A stretch of DNA of 21,732 bases from JAMWZF01 sp041628615 (GTDB lineage Bacteria; Pseudomonadota; Alphaproteobacteria; Rhodobacterales; Rhodobacteraceae), in contig JBFKOW010000041.1 of the NCBI GenBank assembly GCA_041628615.1, positions 1 to 21,732 on the forward strand. The letters are read 5' to 3'. A program made the translations under genes and the position numbers. Of this stretch, positions 9,544-17,047 are shown piece after piece. The first letter of the stretch is position 1; each line of letters begins with the position of its first letter. The notes beneath the pieces are model-generated. The model was not told the origin of the DNA and ran no database searches. It saw only the letters and a program-made list of their open reading frames with translations.

Positions 9544-10467
9544 ATGCTCACCCAGATCAAGGGCCTGCACCACGTCACCTCGCTCGCCTCCTCGGCGCGC
9601 GAGAACAACGCCTTCTTCACCAACGTGCTCGGCCTGCGCCGGGTCAAGAAGACAGTCAACTTCGACGCTCCGGACGTCTATCACCTGTATTACGGCGACG
9701 AGGCCGGCACGCCCGGCACCGTGATGACCTACTTCCCCTTCCCGCACGCCGCGCGCGGCCAGCTGGGCACCGGCGAGGTCGGGCGCACCGCCTTCACCAT
9801 CCCGGTCGGCACCGCCGCCGCCTGGCAGGACCGGCTTGCCACCTTCGAGGTCAAGAGCACGACCGACAGCCTGTTCGGCGAGACCCGGGTGCTGTTCGAA
9901 GGCCCGGACGGCGAGCTGTTCGCGCTGGTCGAGAAGGCGGACGACCGCGCGCCCTGGACCGGCAACGGCGTGTCCGAGGACATGGCGATCCGCGGCTTTC
10001 ATTCCGCCGACATGCGGCTGCGGGATGCCGGCGCCTCGTCGGAACTGCTAAAGTTCATGGGCTACGAGGAAGCCGACCGGCAGGGCAACGTCACCCGTTT
10101 CCACGTCCCCGGCGGCAACGCGGCGAACGTGATCGACATCGAGACCCTGCCCGGCGCCGCCCGCGGCGCGCAGGGGGCCGGGTCGGTGCACCACATCGCC
10201 TTCGCGGTCGAGAACCGCGCCCGGCAACTGGAGGTCCGCGAGGCCCTGCTCGACACCGGCTACCAGGTCACGCCGGTGATCGACCGGGACTATTTCTGGG
10301 CGATCTACTTCCGCACCCCCGGCGGCGTCCTGTTCGAGGTGGCCACCAACGAACCCGGCTTCGACCGGGACGAGGACACCGCGCATCTCGGCGAGGCGCT
10401 CAAGCTGCCGTCGCAGCACGAACACCTGCGTCAGGCCCTCGAACGGCACCTGGAGCCGATCGAATGA
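9544..10467 (+). CDS. VOC-fold ring-cleaving dioxygenase/glyoxalase-like protein (MhqE/MhqO type)
   Basis: This 307-residue protein has two vicinal-oxygen-chelate halves, at residues 5-130 and 148-270. Likely metal ligands are His10 in GLHHVT, His217 in VHHIAF and Glu265 in LFEVATNE, the 2-His-1-Glu set of extradiol-type dioxygenases. The sequence pattern matches the group holding Bacillus subtilis MhqA, MhqE and MhqO, linked to resistance to hydroquinones and quinone-like electrophiles. A ribosome binding site-like CGGAG at 9533-9537 precedes ATG 9544. The hydrolase gene downstream overlaps it by four bases (ATGA), an arrangement that mirrors the mhqE-mhqD pair. Thus a role in detoxifying aromatic or electrophilic compounds is inferred; ring cleavage itself is not proven. 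Confidence 0.87.
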   Translation: MLTQIKGLHHVTSLASSARENNAFFTNVLGLRRVKKTVNFDAPDVYHLYYGDEAGTPGTVMTYFPFPHAARGQLGTGEVGRTAFTIPVGTAAAWQDRLATFEVKSTTDSLFGETRVLFEGPDGELFALVEKADDRAPWTGNGVSEDMAIRGFHSADMRLRDAGASSELLKFMGYEEADRQGNVTRFHVPGGNAANVIDIETLPGAARGAQGAGSVHHIAFAVENRARQLEVREALLDTGYQVTPVIDRDYFWAIYFRTPGGVLFEVATNEPGFDRDEDTAHLGEALKLPSQHEHLRQALERHLEPIE

Positions 10468-11069
10468 CCTATCACGCGGCCCGGACCGACGGGGCGCCCG
10501 GTGCGCCCCTGATCCTCACCTTCCACGGCACCGGCGGCACCGAGGCCCAGTTCCACGGCTTCGCCTCCGAACTGGTGCCCGCCGCCCACGTGGTCAGCCC
10601 GCGCGGCGACGTGTCCGAGGGCGGCGCGCTGCGCTATTTCCGGCGCACCGGCGAAGGCGTCTACGACATGGACGACCTCGCCCGCGCGGTGGACAAGATG
10701 GCCGGCTTCGTCGCCGCCGAGAAGGACCGGACCGGGGCCGGCCGGGTGATCGGGCTCGGCTACTCCAACGGCGCCAACATCCTCGCCGCCACGATGCTCG
10801 CCCACCCCGATCTGGTGACCGACGCGGTGCTGATGCACCCGCTGATCCCGTGGCAGCCGAAGCCCCAGCCGGGGCTCTCGGCGGCGCGGGTGCTGGTCAC
10901 CGCCGGCGAACGGGACCCGATCTGCCCGGCGCCGTTGTCGCGCGGCCTGATCGGCTACCTGCAGGCGCAGGGCGCGACGGTGACGGACCACTGGCACCCC
11001 GGCGGGCACGAGATCGCCCGGTCCGAGGTCGGCGCGATCGCGGACTTTCTCGCCACCGTCCCCGCCTAG
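10464..11069 (+). CDS. Alpha/beta hydrolase, phospholipase/carboxylesterase family (MhqD-like)
   Basis: This 201-residue protein has a standard esterase fold. The HGTGGTEAQF oxyanion loop is near residue 21, the nucleophile elbow GLGYSNGAN contains Ser101, an acid Asp151 lies in AGERDPI, and catalytic His182 is in PGGHEI. No signal peptide is present, so it is cytoplasmic. The start at 10464 overlaps the dioxygenase stop (ATGA), which indicates translational coupling and a shared pathway. The closest functional parallel is MhqD of Bacillus, coexpressed with MhqE under quinone stress. The natural substrate is unknown, and members are often annotated only as phospholipase/carboxylesterase. The stop TAG sits in a 12-bp palindrome (11062-11073) shared with the end of the convergent rluA gene. 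Confidence 0.88.
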   Translation: MTYHAARTDGAPGAPLILTFHGTGGTEAQFHGFASELVPAAHVVSPRGDVSEGGALRYFRRTGEGVYDMDDLARAVDKMAGFVAAEKDRTGAGRVIGLGYSNGANILAATMLAHPDLVTDAVLMHPLIPWQPKPQPGLSAARVLVTAGERDPICPAPLSRGLIGYLQAQGATVTDHWHPGGHEIARSEVGAIADFLATVPA

Positions 11070-11073
11070 GCGG
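11062..11073. repeat. CTAG-centred palindrome at the hydrolase-rluA junction
   Basis: CCGCCTAGGCGG is a perfect 12-bp palindrome containing the hydrolase stop TAG and abutting the rluA stop TGA. It is the second CTAG palindrome at a convergent junction in this window. Confidence 0.55.
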
Positions 11074-11721
11074 TCAGAACGGCGCCGGGACGGTGTAGCG
11101 CACGCCCCGGCCGCCATCCGGGTGACGAAAGCCCAGCGTCTCGGCGTGCAGCATGAGCCGGGGATGGTCCCGCGCCGGCCCCTCGGCATAGAACGGGTCG
11201 CCGAGGATCGGGTGGCCCAGTTCGGCCATGTGGACCCGCAACTGGTGCGACCGGCCCGTCTTCGGCATCAGCCGCACCCGCGTCTCGCCGTCCCGCTGCC
11301 GGATCACGCGCCAGTCGGTGACCGCCGGGCGGCCCTCGGCATGGTCGACCTTCTGCTTCGGCCGGTTCGGCCAGTCGACGATCAGTGGCAGGTCCACGGT
11401 GCCGGTTTTCGGCTCCAGCAGGCCCCAAAGCCGCGCGACATAGACCTTCCGGGTCTGCCGTTTCTCGAATTGCAGCCCGAGGTGGCGCTGGGCGTGGGGG
11501 GTCAGGGCAAAGACCATCACGCCCGACGTGTCGCGGTCCAGCCGGTGCACCAAGAGCGCCTGCGGATAGGCCGCCTGCACCCGCGCCAGCAGGCAGTCGG
11601 ACAGGTGGTCGCCCTTGCCCGGCACGCTCAGCAACCCGGCGGGCTTGTTGACCAGCAGGACCTCGTGATCCGCCTCGATGATGTCGAGCGGGTCCTTCGG
11701 CGGGTCGTAGTCCGCGCTCAC
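11074..11721 (-). CDS. rluA: RluA-family RNA pseudouridine synthase
   Basis: This 215-residue protein has the length of single-domain RluA (E. coli RluA has 219 residues) and lacks the S4 domain of RluC/RluD. It isomerises uridine to pseudouridine; E. coli RluA acts on 23S rRNA U746 and tRNA U32. Seen here are VLLVNKPAGLLSVPGK (22-36), catalytic Asp62 in VHRLDRDTSG, KVYVARLWG, and TGRSHQLRVHM with GHPILGDPFY near the C-terminus. The start is GTG at 11721 (complement), with GGAGG at 11727-11731 five bases upstream, overlapping the transporter stop as GTGA. An apparent long frame continuing upstream to 12900 is a shadow of the transporter gene. Substrate assignment to RluA rather than another short Rlu enzyme is an inference from length and motif. 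Confidence 0.9.
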   Translation of the reverse strand: MSADYDPPKDPLDIIEADHEVLLVNKPAGLLSVPGKGDHLSDCLLARVQAAYPQALLVHRLDRDTSGVMVFALTPHAQRHLGLQFEKRQTRKVYVARLWGLLEPKTGTVDLPLIVDWPNRPKQKVDHAEGRPAVTDWRVIRQRDGETRVRLMPKTGRSHQLRVHMAELGHPILGDPFYAEGPARDHPRLMLHAETLGFRHPDGGRGVRYTVPAPF

Positions 11722-12611
11722 CGGCGCCTCCGGAACAGGCTCAGCGAATACAGCGCCAGCGCCGCCCAGATCAGCGGGAAGGCGATCGCCCGGCCGAGGT
11801 CCAGTTGCTCGCCGAAGGCGAAGACGGCGACGAGGAAGATCATCGTCGGGGCCACGTATTGCAGCATCGCGATGGTGGTCAGCCGGACCTGCTTGGCCCC
11901 GTTGGCGAAGAGCATCAGGGGCACCGCCGTCACCAGCCCGCAGCCGATCAGCAGCAGGCTGTCGCCCGGGGTGTGGCGGCCGAACTCGCCGGCGCCGCCA
12001 AGCCAGATCAGGTAGCCAAGCGCCGCGGGGCTCAGGATCAGGACTTCCAGCAGGAACCCCTGGTTCGGGCCGATCGGCAACTGCTTCTTGGCCAGGGCAT
12101 AAAGCCCCCAGGACACCGTGAGCCCCAGCGCCGCCAGCGGCAGCCGCCCCGCCATCACGGTCAGCACCACCACCGCCAGCGCGGCCAGCACCACCGCCGC
12201 CTTCTGCAACCCGGTCAGCCGTTCGCCCAGCAGAACGCCGCCGAGGAAGATCGAGAACAGCGGGTTGATGTAGTAGCCCAGCGCCGCATCCAGCGCCCGG
12301 TCCGACGCGATGGCCCAGACGTAGATCAGCCAGTTGACCGTGATCAACCCCGCGGTGACCGCCCCCATCGCCAGCGTCCGGGTCGATCCGAAGGCGGCGC
12401 GGATGTCCGCCGTCCGCCCCATCGCGATCAGCACCGCCCCGGCCACCGGCACCGACCACAGGATCCGGTGCGCCACCACTTCCAGCGGCGGCACGTGATC
12501 GAGGAGCTTCAGGTAGAGCGGCAGAAACCCCCACAGACCGTAGGCCCCCAGCGCGAAAGCCAGGCCGGCGGGACGGTCCGCGGTATCGCTCGGGTACAGG
12601 ACGCGGGTCAT
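11718..12611 (-). CDS. rarD: EamA-family transporter, RarD type
   Basis: This 297-residue inner-membrane protein has about ten hydrophobic helices in two EamA repeats. RarD landmarks are AYGLWGFLPLYLKLL (near 23-37), EVVAHRILWSVP (43-54), NWLIYVWAI...ALGYYINPLFSI (about 98-122), GLYALAKKQLPIGPNQGFLLE (168-188) and LQYVAPTMIFL (about 250-260). RarD was named a chloramphenicol-sensitivity protein, but its physiological substrate remains poorly defined, so metabolite export is the general expectation. The gene is translationally coupled to rluA, whose GTG start overlaps its TGA. The ATG at 12611 lacks a strong Shine-Dalgarno but is the first start before the first helix. Confidence 0.9.
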   Translation of the reverse strand: MTRVLYPSDTADRPAGLAFALGAYGLWGFLPLYLKLLDHVPPLEVVAHRILWSVPVAGAVLIAMGRTADIRAAFGSTRTLAMGAVTAGLITVNWLIYVWAIASDRALDAALGYYINPLFSIFLGGVLLGERLTGLQKAAVVLAALAVVVLTVMAGRLPLAALGLTVSWGLYALAKKQLPIGPNQGFLLEVLILSPAALGYLIWLGGAGEFGRHTPGDSLLLIGCGLVTAVPLMLFANGAKQVRLTTIAMLQYVAPTMIFLVAVFAFGEQLDLGRAIAFPLIWAALALYSLSLFRRRR

Positions 12612-12744
12612 GGCCCGCCGTAGTCAGAGGCCGCGGCGCTGGCAAGTCCGGCACCGATGAATTCGGGTGATCGGTCCCATCGTGCCGCCTCCGCTTGACC
12701 CGGCGGCTCGGGCACCGGACCTTGGCGGCGACAGGGGGGTGCCG

Positions 12745-13164
12745 ATGGAACCGCAGATCGCCGCACGGATCAGGGACAGCTTCGCCCGGCAGGCGATGAT
12801 GGCGACGCTGGGTGCCCGCCTGGCCGAGGTCACGGAGGGCCGGGTGGTCATCGAGGCCGAGGCCGTCCCCGACCTGTCCCAGCAGCATGGCTTTGCCCAT
12901 GCCGGGCTGATCTTCGCGATCGGCGACAGCGCGGCGGGCTACGCCGCCCTCACCACCCTGCCGCCGGGGGCGGAGGTGCTAACGGTGGAGATGAAGATCA
13001 ACCTGCTGGCCCCGGGACAGGGCCTGCTGACCGCCGAGGGCCGGGTGCTGCGCGCCGGGCGGCGGCTTGCCGTCGTGGCCGCCGACGTCTGGTCAGGCCG
13101 GCCCGATGGGACCCGCCGGCAGGTCGCCGCGCTGCAGGGCACGATGATCCCGGTCGAACCCTGA
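12745..13164 (+). CDS. PaaI-family hotdog-fold thioesterase
   Basis: This 139-residue protein has a single hotdog domain. The signature region QQHGFAHAGLIFAIGDSAAGYA (split here as QQHGFAHAG at 47-54 and IGDSAAGYA at 59-67) matches 4HBT/PaaI thioesterases, with Asp61 the likely catalytic residue. VEMKINLLAP and AEGRVLRAGRRLAVV follow. Such enzymes hydrolyse acyl-CoA or aryl-CoA thioesters and often clear stalled CoA intermediates. ATG 12745 is preferred to the upstream in-frame ATG 12667 because AGGGGGG (12733-12739) lies just upstream and the domain begins there. It diverges from the transporter gene and converges on the FAD-GcvT gene. No pathway partner is adjacent, so the substrate is unknown. 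Confidence 0.85.
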   Translation: MEPQIAARIRDSFARQAMMATLGARLAEVTEGRVVIEAEAVPDLSQQHGFAHAGLIFAIGDSAAGYAALTTLPPGAEVLTVEMKINLLAPGQGLLTAEGRVLRAGRRLAVVAADVWSGRPDGTRRQVAALQGTMIPVEP

Positions 13165-13177
13165 AACAGACCCTGTT
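13165..13177. terminator. Weak dyad between convergent genes
   Basis: AACAG (13165-13169) and CTGTT (13173-13177) are complementary around a 3-base loop in the 22-base gap between convergent stops. The short stem and lack of a T-run make terminator activity doubtful. Confidence 0.25.
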
Positions 13178-13186
13178 CCGGCCCGA

Positions 13187-15613
13187 TCAGCCTCGCATCC
13201 GGGTTCCGTCCGGGTCGTGGAACGGCCGCAGGGAGGCATCCGCAGCGACCCGCGTCCCGGCCACGTCGATCTCGTAGGCCGAGGCCAGAACCTGCGCCGC
13301 GCTTTCGCCGCGGCAGGGGACATAGCCCATCCCCACCGCCGCGCCGAGGTGATGGCCGTAGGCCCCCGAGGTCAGGAACCCAACGATCTCGCCGTCCCGC
13401 AGGATCGGCTCGTTGTGGTAAAGCAGAGGTTCGGGATCGCGCAGCCGGAACTGGACCAGCCGCCGGTCGAGCCCCGCCGCGCGCTTCGCCGCCACCGCGT
13501 CGGCCCCGACATGGCCGCCGGTCTTCTTCACCGCGAACCCGAGGCCGGCCTCGAGCACGTGATCCTCGCAGGTGATGTCGTGGCCGAAATGGCGGAACCC
13601 CTTCTCCAGCCGGGCGCAGTCCATCATGTGCAGGCCGCACAGCGTCAGCTCCAGGGTGAGAAGTTCCTCGAACACGTGCGCCGCCATGTCCGCGCCGACG
13701 TAGAGCTCCCAGCCCAGTTCGCCGACATAGGACACCCGGTGGGCGCGCACGATGCCGAGGCCGATCTCGATCTCGCGGGCGGTGCCGAAGGGGAACGCGT
13801 CGGGCGACAGATCGTCCGGGGTCACGGATTGCAGCGCGGCGCGGGCCCGCGGCCCCATCAGGGCAAGGCAGCCCTCCGCGGCCGTGACATCCGTGACGAC
13901 GACGCGGGCCTCGCCCCGGTGGCGCAGCAGCCAGGTCTGGTCGGCCAGCCGGGTCGCCGCCGGGGTGACGACGAGGTAGGCGTCCTCCGCCAGCCGGGTC
14001 ACCGTGACATCCGCCTCGATCCCGCCCCGGTCGTTGAGGAACTGGGTATAGACCAGCCGGCCCACCGGGACCGACACATCGGCGCCGCAGACCCGGTTCA
14101 GGAACGCCTCCGCGTCCGGTCCTTCGACCCTGATCTTGCCGAAACTGGACATGTCGTAAAGCCCGAGACCGGTGCGGACCGCCGCGAGTTCCGCCGCCAC
14201 GTTGTCGAAAAACACCTGCCGGCCCCAGCTGTAGGCGTATGCGGCGGGCTGGCCGGGGCGGGCGAACCAGTTCGCGCGTTCCCAGCCGGCGAGTTCGCCC
14301 ATCACCGCGCCGCGCTCGACCAGGTGCCGGTGGAACGGGGTCCGCCGGACGCCCCGGGCGGAGGCCTTCTGGCGATAGGGGAAATGGTCGGCATAGAGCA
14401 GGCCGAGGGTCTCGGTCGCGCGCTCGCGCAGGTAGCGGCGGTTGCGCTGGAACGGCTGGTTGCGGGACACGTCGACGTCGCCGAGGTCGAAGGGCCGGGC
14501 GCCGTCGGTCATCCACTGGGCCAGCGCCATGCCGGCCCCGCCGGCGGACTGGATGCCCACCGAGTTGAACCCGGCGGCGACCCAGACGTTGTCCATCTCC
14601 GGGCAGAGCCCGAGGTGGTAGGCGTCGTCGGGGGTAAAGCTCTCGGGGCCGTTGAAGAAGGTGTGGATCCCGGCCTCGGCCAGCATCGGCATACGGGCGA
14701 CGGCTTGCTCCAGGATCGGTTCGAAATGGTCCACGTCCTCGGGAAGCTGGTCGAACTCGAACCCGTCGGGGATCGGACCCCAGGGTTTGGCGACGGGCTC
14801 GAAGGCGCCGACCATGATCTTGCCCGCGTCCTCCTTGTAGTAGGCGCATTCGTCGGGGACCCGCAGGACCGGCAACCGGCCCAGCCCGGCGATCGGTTCG
14901 GTGACGACGTAGAAGTGCTCGCAGGCCTGCAGCGGGACCGTGGTGCCCAGTATCCGGCCGACATCGAGCCCCCACATCCCGGCGCAATTGACCACGTGTT
15001 CGGCCTGTATAGAGCCGCTTTCGCCGGTCTCGGAGGTCCAGTCCAGCGCGGTGATCCGGCGCCCGTCGCGGCGGGCGGCGGTGACCTTGACCCCCTCGGC
15101 CACGATGGCGCCGCCCTGCCGCGCGCCCTTGGCCAGAGCCAGCGCGATATTGGCCGGATCGCCCTGCCCGTCCTTCGGCAGCCAGACCCCGCCCACCACG
15201 TCGGCGGATTCCAGATGCGGATAGCGGCCGGCGATGTCGGCGGGGCCGATCACGTCGATCTCGACCCCGAAGGCGCGGGCCATCGCCGCCGCCCGGCGCA
15301 GTTCCTCCATCCGCTCGACGGTCAGCGCCACGGTGATCGACCCGCAGCGCCGGAACCCGGTGGCGACGCCGGTCTCGGCCTCGATCGCGCCATAGAGCTC
15401 CTGCGAATACTTCGCCAGCCGGGTCATGTTGGCCGTCGCCCGCAACTGGGCGATCAGCCCGGCGGCGTGCCAGGTCGTGCCCGATGTCAGCCGCTTGCGT
15501 TCGAGCAGCACCACGTCGGTCCAGCCCTGCCGGACGAGGTGGTAGGCGACCGAACAGCCGACGATTCCGCCGCCGATGATGACGGCGCGGGCCCTGTCGG
15601 GGATCTGGGTCAT
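13187..15613 (-). CDS. FAD-dependent oxidoreductase with C-terminal GcvT domain (sarcosine/dimethylglycine dehydrogenase-like), last operon gene
   Basis: This 808-residue protein is built like dimethylglycine and sarcosine dehydrogenases. A DAO-type FAD domain (about 9-375) has GGGIVG at 14-19 and the WHAAG motif, whose His49 corresponds to the covalently flavinylated His of the mammalian enzymes. A linker (about 380-430) and a GcvT folate-binding domain (about 435-800) follow. The GcvT site retains the conserved GGIxxD with Asp535, and GYVPCRG-type C-terminal elements are present. The expected reaction is oxidative N-demethylation of a methylated amine with formaldehyde or methylene-THF release. 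ATG 15613 follows AAGGAGAG (complement of 15621-15628) by 7 bases. It is separated from the methyltransferase gene by 97 bases with two hairpins. The precise substrate (sarcosine, dimethylglycine, other) is not determinable from sequence reading. Confidence 0.88.
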   Translation of the reverse strand: MTQIPDRARAVIIGGGIVGCSVAYHLVRQGWTDVVLLERKRLTSGTTWHAAGLIAQLRATANMTRLAKYSQELYGAIEAETGVATGFRRCGSITVALTVERMEELRRAAAMARAFGVEIDVIGPADIAGRYPHLESADVVGGVWLPKDGQGDPANIALALAKGARQGGAIVAEGVKVTAARRDGRRITALDWTSETGESGSIQAEHVVNCAGMWGLDVGRILGTTVPLQACEHFYVVTEPIAGLGRLPVLRVPDECAYYKEDAGKIMVGAFEPVAKPWGPIPDGFEFDQLPEDVDHFEPILEQAVARMPMLAEAGIHTFFNGPESFTPDDAYHLGLCPEMDNVWVAAGFNSVGIQSAGGAGMALAQWMTDGARPFDLGDVDVSRNQPFQRNRRYLRERATETLGLLYADHFPYRQKASARGVRRTPFHRHLVERGAVMGELAGWERANWFARPGQPAAYAYSWGRQVFFDNVAAELAAVRTGLGLYDMSSFGKIRVEGPDAEAFLNRVCGADVSVPVGRLVYTQFLNDRGGIEADVTVTRLAEDAYLVVTPAATRLADQTWLLRHRGEARVVVTDVTAAEGCLALMGPRARAALQSVTPDDLSPDAFPFGTAREIEIGLGIVRAHRVSYVGELGWELYVGADMAAHVFEELLTLELTLCGLHMMDCARLEKGFRHFGHDITCEDHVLEAGLGFAVKKTGGHVGADAVAAKRAAGLDRRLVQFRLRDPEPLLYHNEPILRDGEIVGFLTSGAYGHHLGAAVGMGYVPCRGESAAQVLASAYEIDVAGTRVAADASLRPFHDPDGTRMRG

Positions 15614-15640
15614 GGCGAGGCTCTCCTTGTGAACCGGGCC

Positions 15641-15675
15641 GGGGGCGCCGCCCCCGTCTCGCGCCCGCGCGAGAC
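15641..15675 (-). repeat. Two consecutive hairpins in the operon gap
   Basis: GGGGGC (15641-15646) pairs with GCCCCC (15650-15655) around 3 bases. Directly adjacent, GTCTCGCG (15656-15663) pairs with CGCGAGAC (15668-15675) around 4 bases. They lie between the methyltransferase stop and the ribosome binding site of the last gene. With no U-run, they look more like mRNA stabilising or attenuating structures than a complete terminator. Confidence 0.6.
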
Positions 15676-15680
15676 TCCCC

Positions 15681-15705
15681 CGGGATATTTGTGGTCCGAA
15701 GAAAG
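15681..15705. repeat. CGGGATATTTG-type intergenic motif, copy 2
   Basis: CGGGATATTTGTGG begins here and is followed by CCGAAGAAAG. A related CGGGGTATTTGCTTGG lies at 4541-4556, also intergenic. I recall similar short A/T islands recurring between genes in Rhodobacterales, but cannot verify this. Function unknown. Confidence 0.4.
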
Positions 15706-15710
15706 CCGCA

Positions 15711-16595
15711 TCAGACGATCTCGTGCCCGGCCGCGCGCAGCCGTTCGGCGAGCCGTGCGATATGGGCCGGGCCGGTTTCGCAGCAGCCGCCGAGGATCGT
15801 GGCGCCGTGGTCGATCCAGCCCATCGCATGGTCGGCGTAGGCGTCGGGTCCCATGTCGCGCCGGGCGCTCAGCGCGTCGACGGTGGGCCGGTCCTTCAGA
15901 AAGTCCTTGGTGATCTGGGTGAAGGCGTTGGCGTAGGCCCCGAGCGGCAGCCCGGAGCCGCCCAAGGCGTCCAGCGCCGCCGGCATCGCCTCGGGCGCCG
16001 AGCAGTTGGCGAGCAGGGCTGCAGCGCCGTGATCTGAGCCGAGTTGGGCAATATCAGAGACGGATTCGCCCGACCGCAGCCGGCTTCCGTCCTCGTCGTC
16101 CACCGTCACGGCAAGCCAGACCGGCAGGCCCAGCGGCACCGTTGCGTCGAGGATCGACCGGGCGTGGTCGAGGCTCGCCACCGTTTCGCAGAGGATCAGG
16201 TCGATCCGGGGGGCGAGCCGCGCCGCCGCCTCGGCGTAGAGCGGCACCGCCTCGGCGTGACCGGGGTGAATATCGGGCCGGTAGCTGCCCCGCAGGGGGC
16301 CGACGGACCCGGCGATCCGGCCCCGGCCGCGCACCGCCTCGGCCTCGTCGAGCGCGGCGGCGGCCAGCGCGTCGATCCGGTCCTCGATCCCCGCCGGCGC
16401 CAGCCGGTCGCGGTGCAGGGCGTAGCTGTTCACGGTGGCGACGGTGGCCCCGGCATCGGCGTAGTCGCGGTGGATCTCGGCCACGAGGCCGGGCCGGTCG
16501 ATCATCACCTGGGTGGCCCAGAGCGGGGTCGGGCGGTCCCCGGCGCGACGGAGCAGTTCCTGCCCCATCCCGCCGTCGAGGAGGGTCATCCTCAT
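15711..16595 (-). CDS. Homocysteine S-methyltransferase family protein (BHMT/MmuM-like)
   Basis: This 294-residue protein is a zinc-dependent methyltransferase barrel. LLDGGMGQEL (5-14) is the typical N-terminal strand, and the three Zn/homocysteine thiolate ligands are present: Cys198 in LANCSAPEA and the Cys271-Cys272 pair in LGGCCETGP. The family moves a methyl group from betaine, S-methylmethionine or related donors to homocysteine, making methionine. Between two dimethylglycine/sarcosine dehydrogenase-like genes, a betaine:homocysteine reaction giving dimethylglycine would fit well, but S-methylmethionine or a sulfonium donor cannot be excluded. Its ATG overlaps the stop of the split-barrel gene (ATGA), so translation is coupled. 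A second in-frame ATG lies two codons later. No cobalamin or folate domain is attached. Confidence 0.88.
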   Translation of the reverse strand: MRMTLLDGGMGQELLRRAGDRPTPLWATQVMIDRPGLVAEIHRDYADAGATVATVNSYALHRDRLAPAGIEDRIDALAAAALDEAEAVRGRGRIAGSVGPLRGSYRPDIHPGHAEAVPLYAEAAARLAPRIDLILCETVASLDHARSILDATVPLGLPVWLAVTVDDEDGSRLRSGESVSDIAQLGSDHGAAALLANCSAPEAMPAALDALGGSGLPLGAYANAFTQITKDFLKDRPTVDALSARRDMGPDAYADHAMGWIDHGATILGGCCETGPAHIARLAERLRAAGHEIV

Positions 16596-17047
16596 GGGTA
16601 GATCTCTGAGAACTTCTTCTTGTAGGCCGCGATCATCGCGGCCTCGGTCGCGCCGTCGTCATAGGGCGGCGTGGTGAGCGGATAGACCCTCTCGACGCGG
16701 ATCGCCACCAGGTCCGTGATCCGGGCCGCAAGCTCGCCCCACGCGGCGGCCCATCGGGGGTGGAGGTCCGAAAAAGGCCCTGTTCCAGCCGGAATCACCT
16801 CGGCCCGCCCGGCGATCCGCGCCCCCTTGCGCACGAAGACGTCGATGAAGTTGACCTCGCAGGCCGGGTTGGCGGCGAGGTTGCGCAGGGTGCCCGGGGA
16901 CCGGATGTTGCCGAAGCCGATCCGGGTGTCGTCGATCACGAGGAAGGTCCCCTTGGGCGAGACGGCGGGCCGGCCGTCCGGCGTCACCGTCGCCACGAAG
17001 CCGAGCGGGAAACGCCCGATCAGGTCACGCACCCACGGGGAGATCAT
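16592..17047 (-). CDS. Pyridoxamine 5'-phosphate oxidase-like FMN split-barrel protein
   Basis: This 151-residue protein has a PNPOx-like split barrel (about 8-120). Landmarks are GFVATVTPDGRPAVSPKGTF (16-35), IGFGNIRSPGTLRNLAANP (43-61) and VEVNFIDVFVRKG-like strands around 64-76. Members bind FMN, F420 or haem and include oxidases, reductases and proteins of unknown role. It is too short and lacks the C-terminal dimerisation region of true PdxH. The gene overlaps its upstream neighbour and its downstream neighbour by ATGA at both ends, so it is an integral part of the operon. It might supply an accessory redox step or handle the flavin or aldehyde product of the dehydrogenases. That role is speculative. 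Confidence 0.82.
   Translation of the reverse strand: MISPWVRDLIGRFPLGFVATVTPDGRPAVSPKGTFLVIDDTRIGFGNIRSPGTLRNLAANPACEVNFIDVFVRKGARIAGRAEVIPAGTGPFSDLHPRWAAAWGELAARITDLVAIRVERVYPLTTPPYDDGATEAAMIAAYKKKFSEIYP

Noticed and set aside
9507..11069. Apparent 520-residue protein ending in the hydrolase
   Set aside because: Codons before 10464 are an out-of-frame reading of the dioxygenase gene. The hydrolase starts at the ATGA overlap.
11074..12900. Apparent fusion of a long N-terminal region to the pseudouridine synthase
   Set aside because: The upstream part is out of frame with the transporter gene that really occupies that DNA. GTG at 11721 with GGAGG upstream gives a normal-length RluA.
13217..15913. 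An 898-codon open frame on the plus strand across the FAD-GcvT gene
   Set aside because: It is antisense to a full-length recognisable enzyme and its translation is low-complexity Arg/Gly/Asp/Pro with no family pattern.
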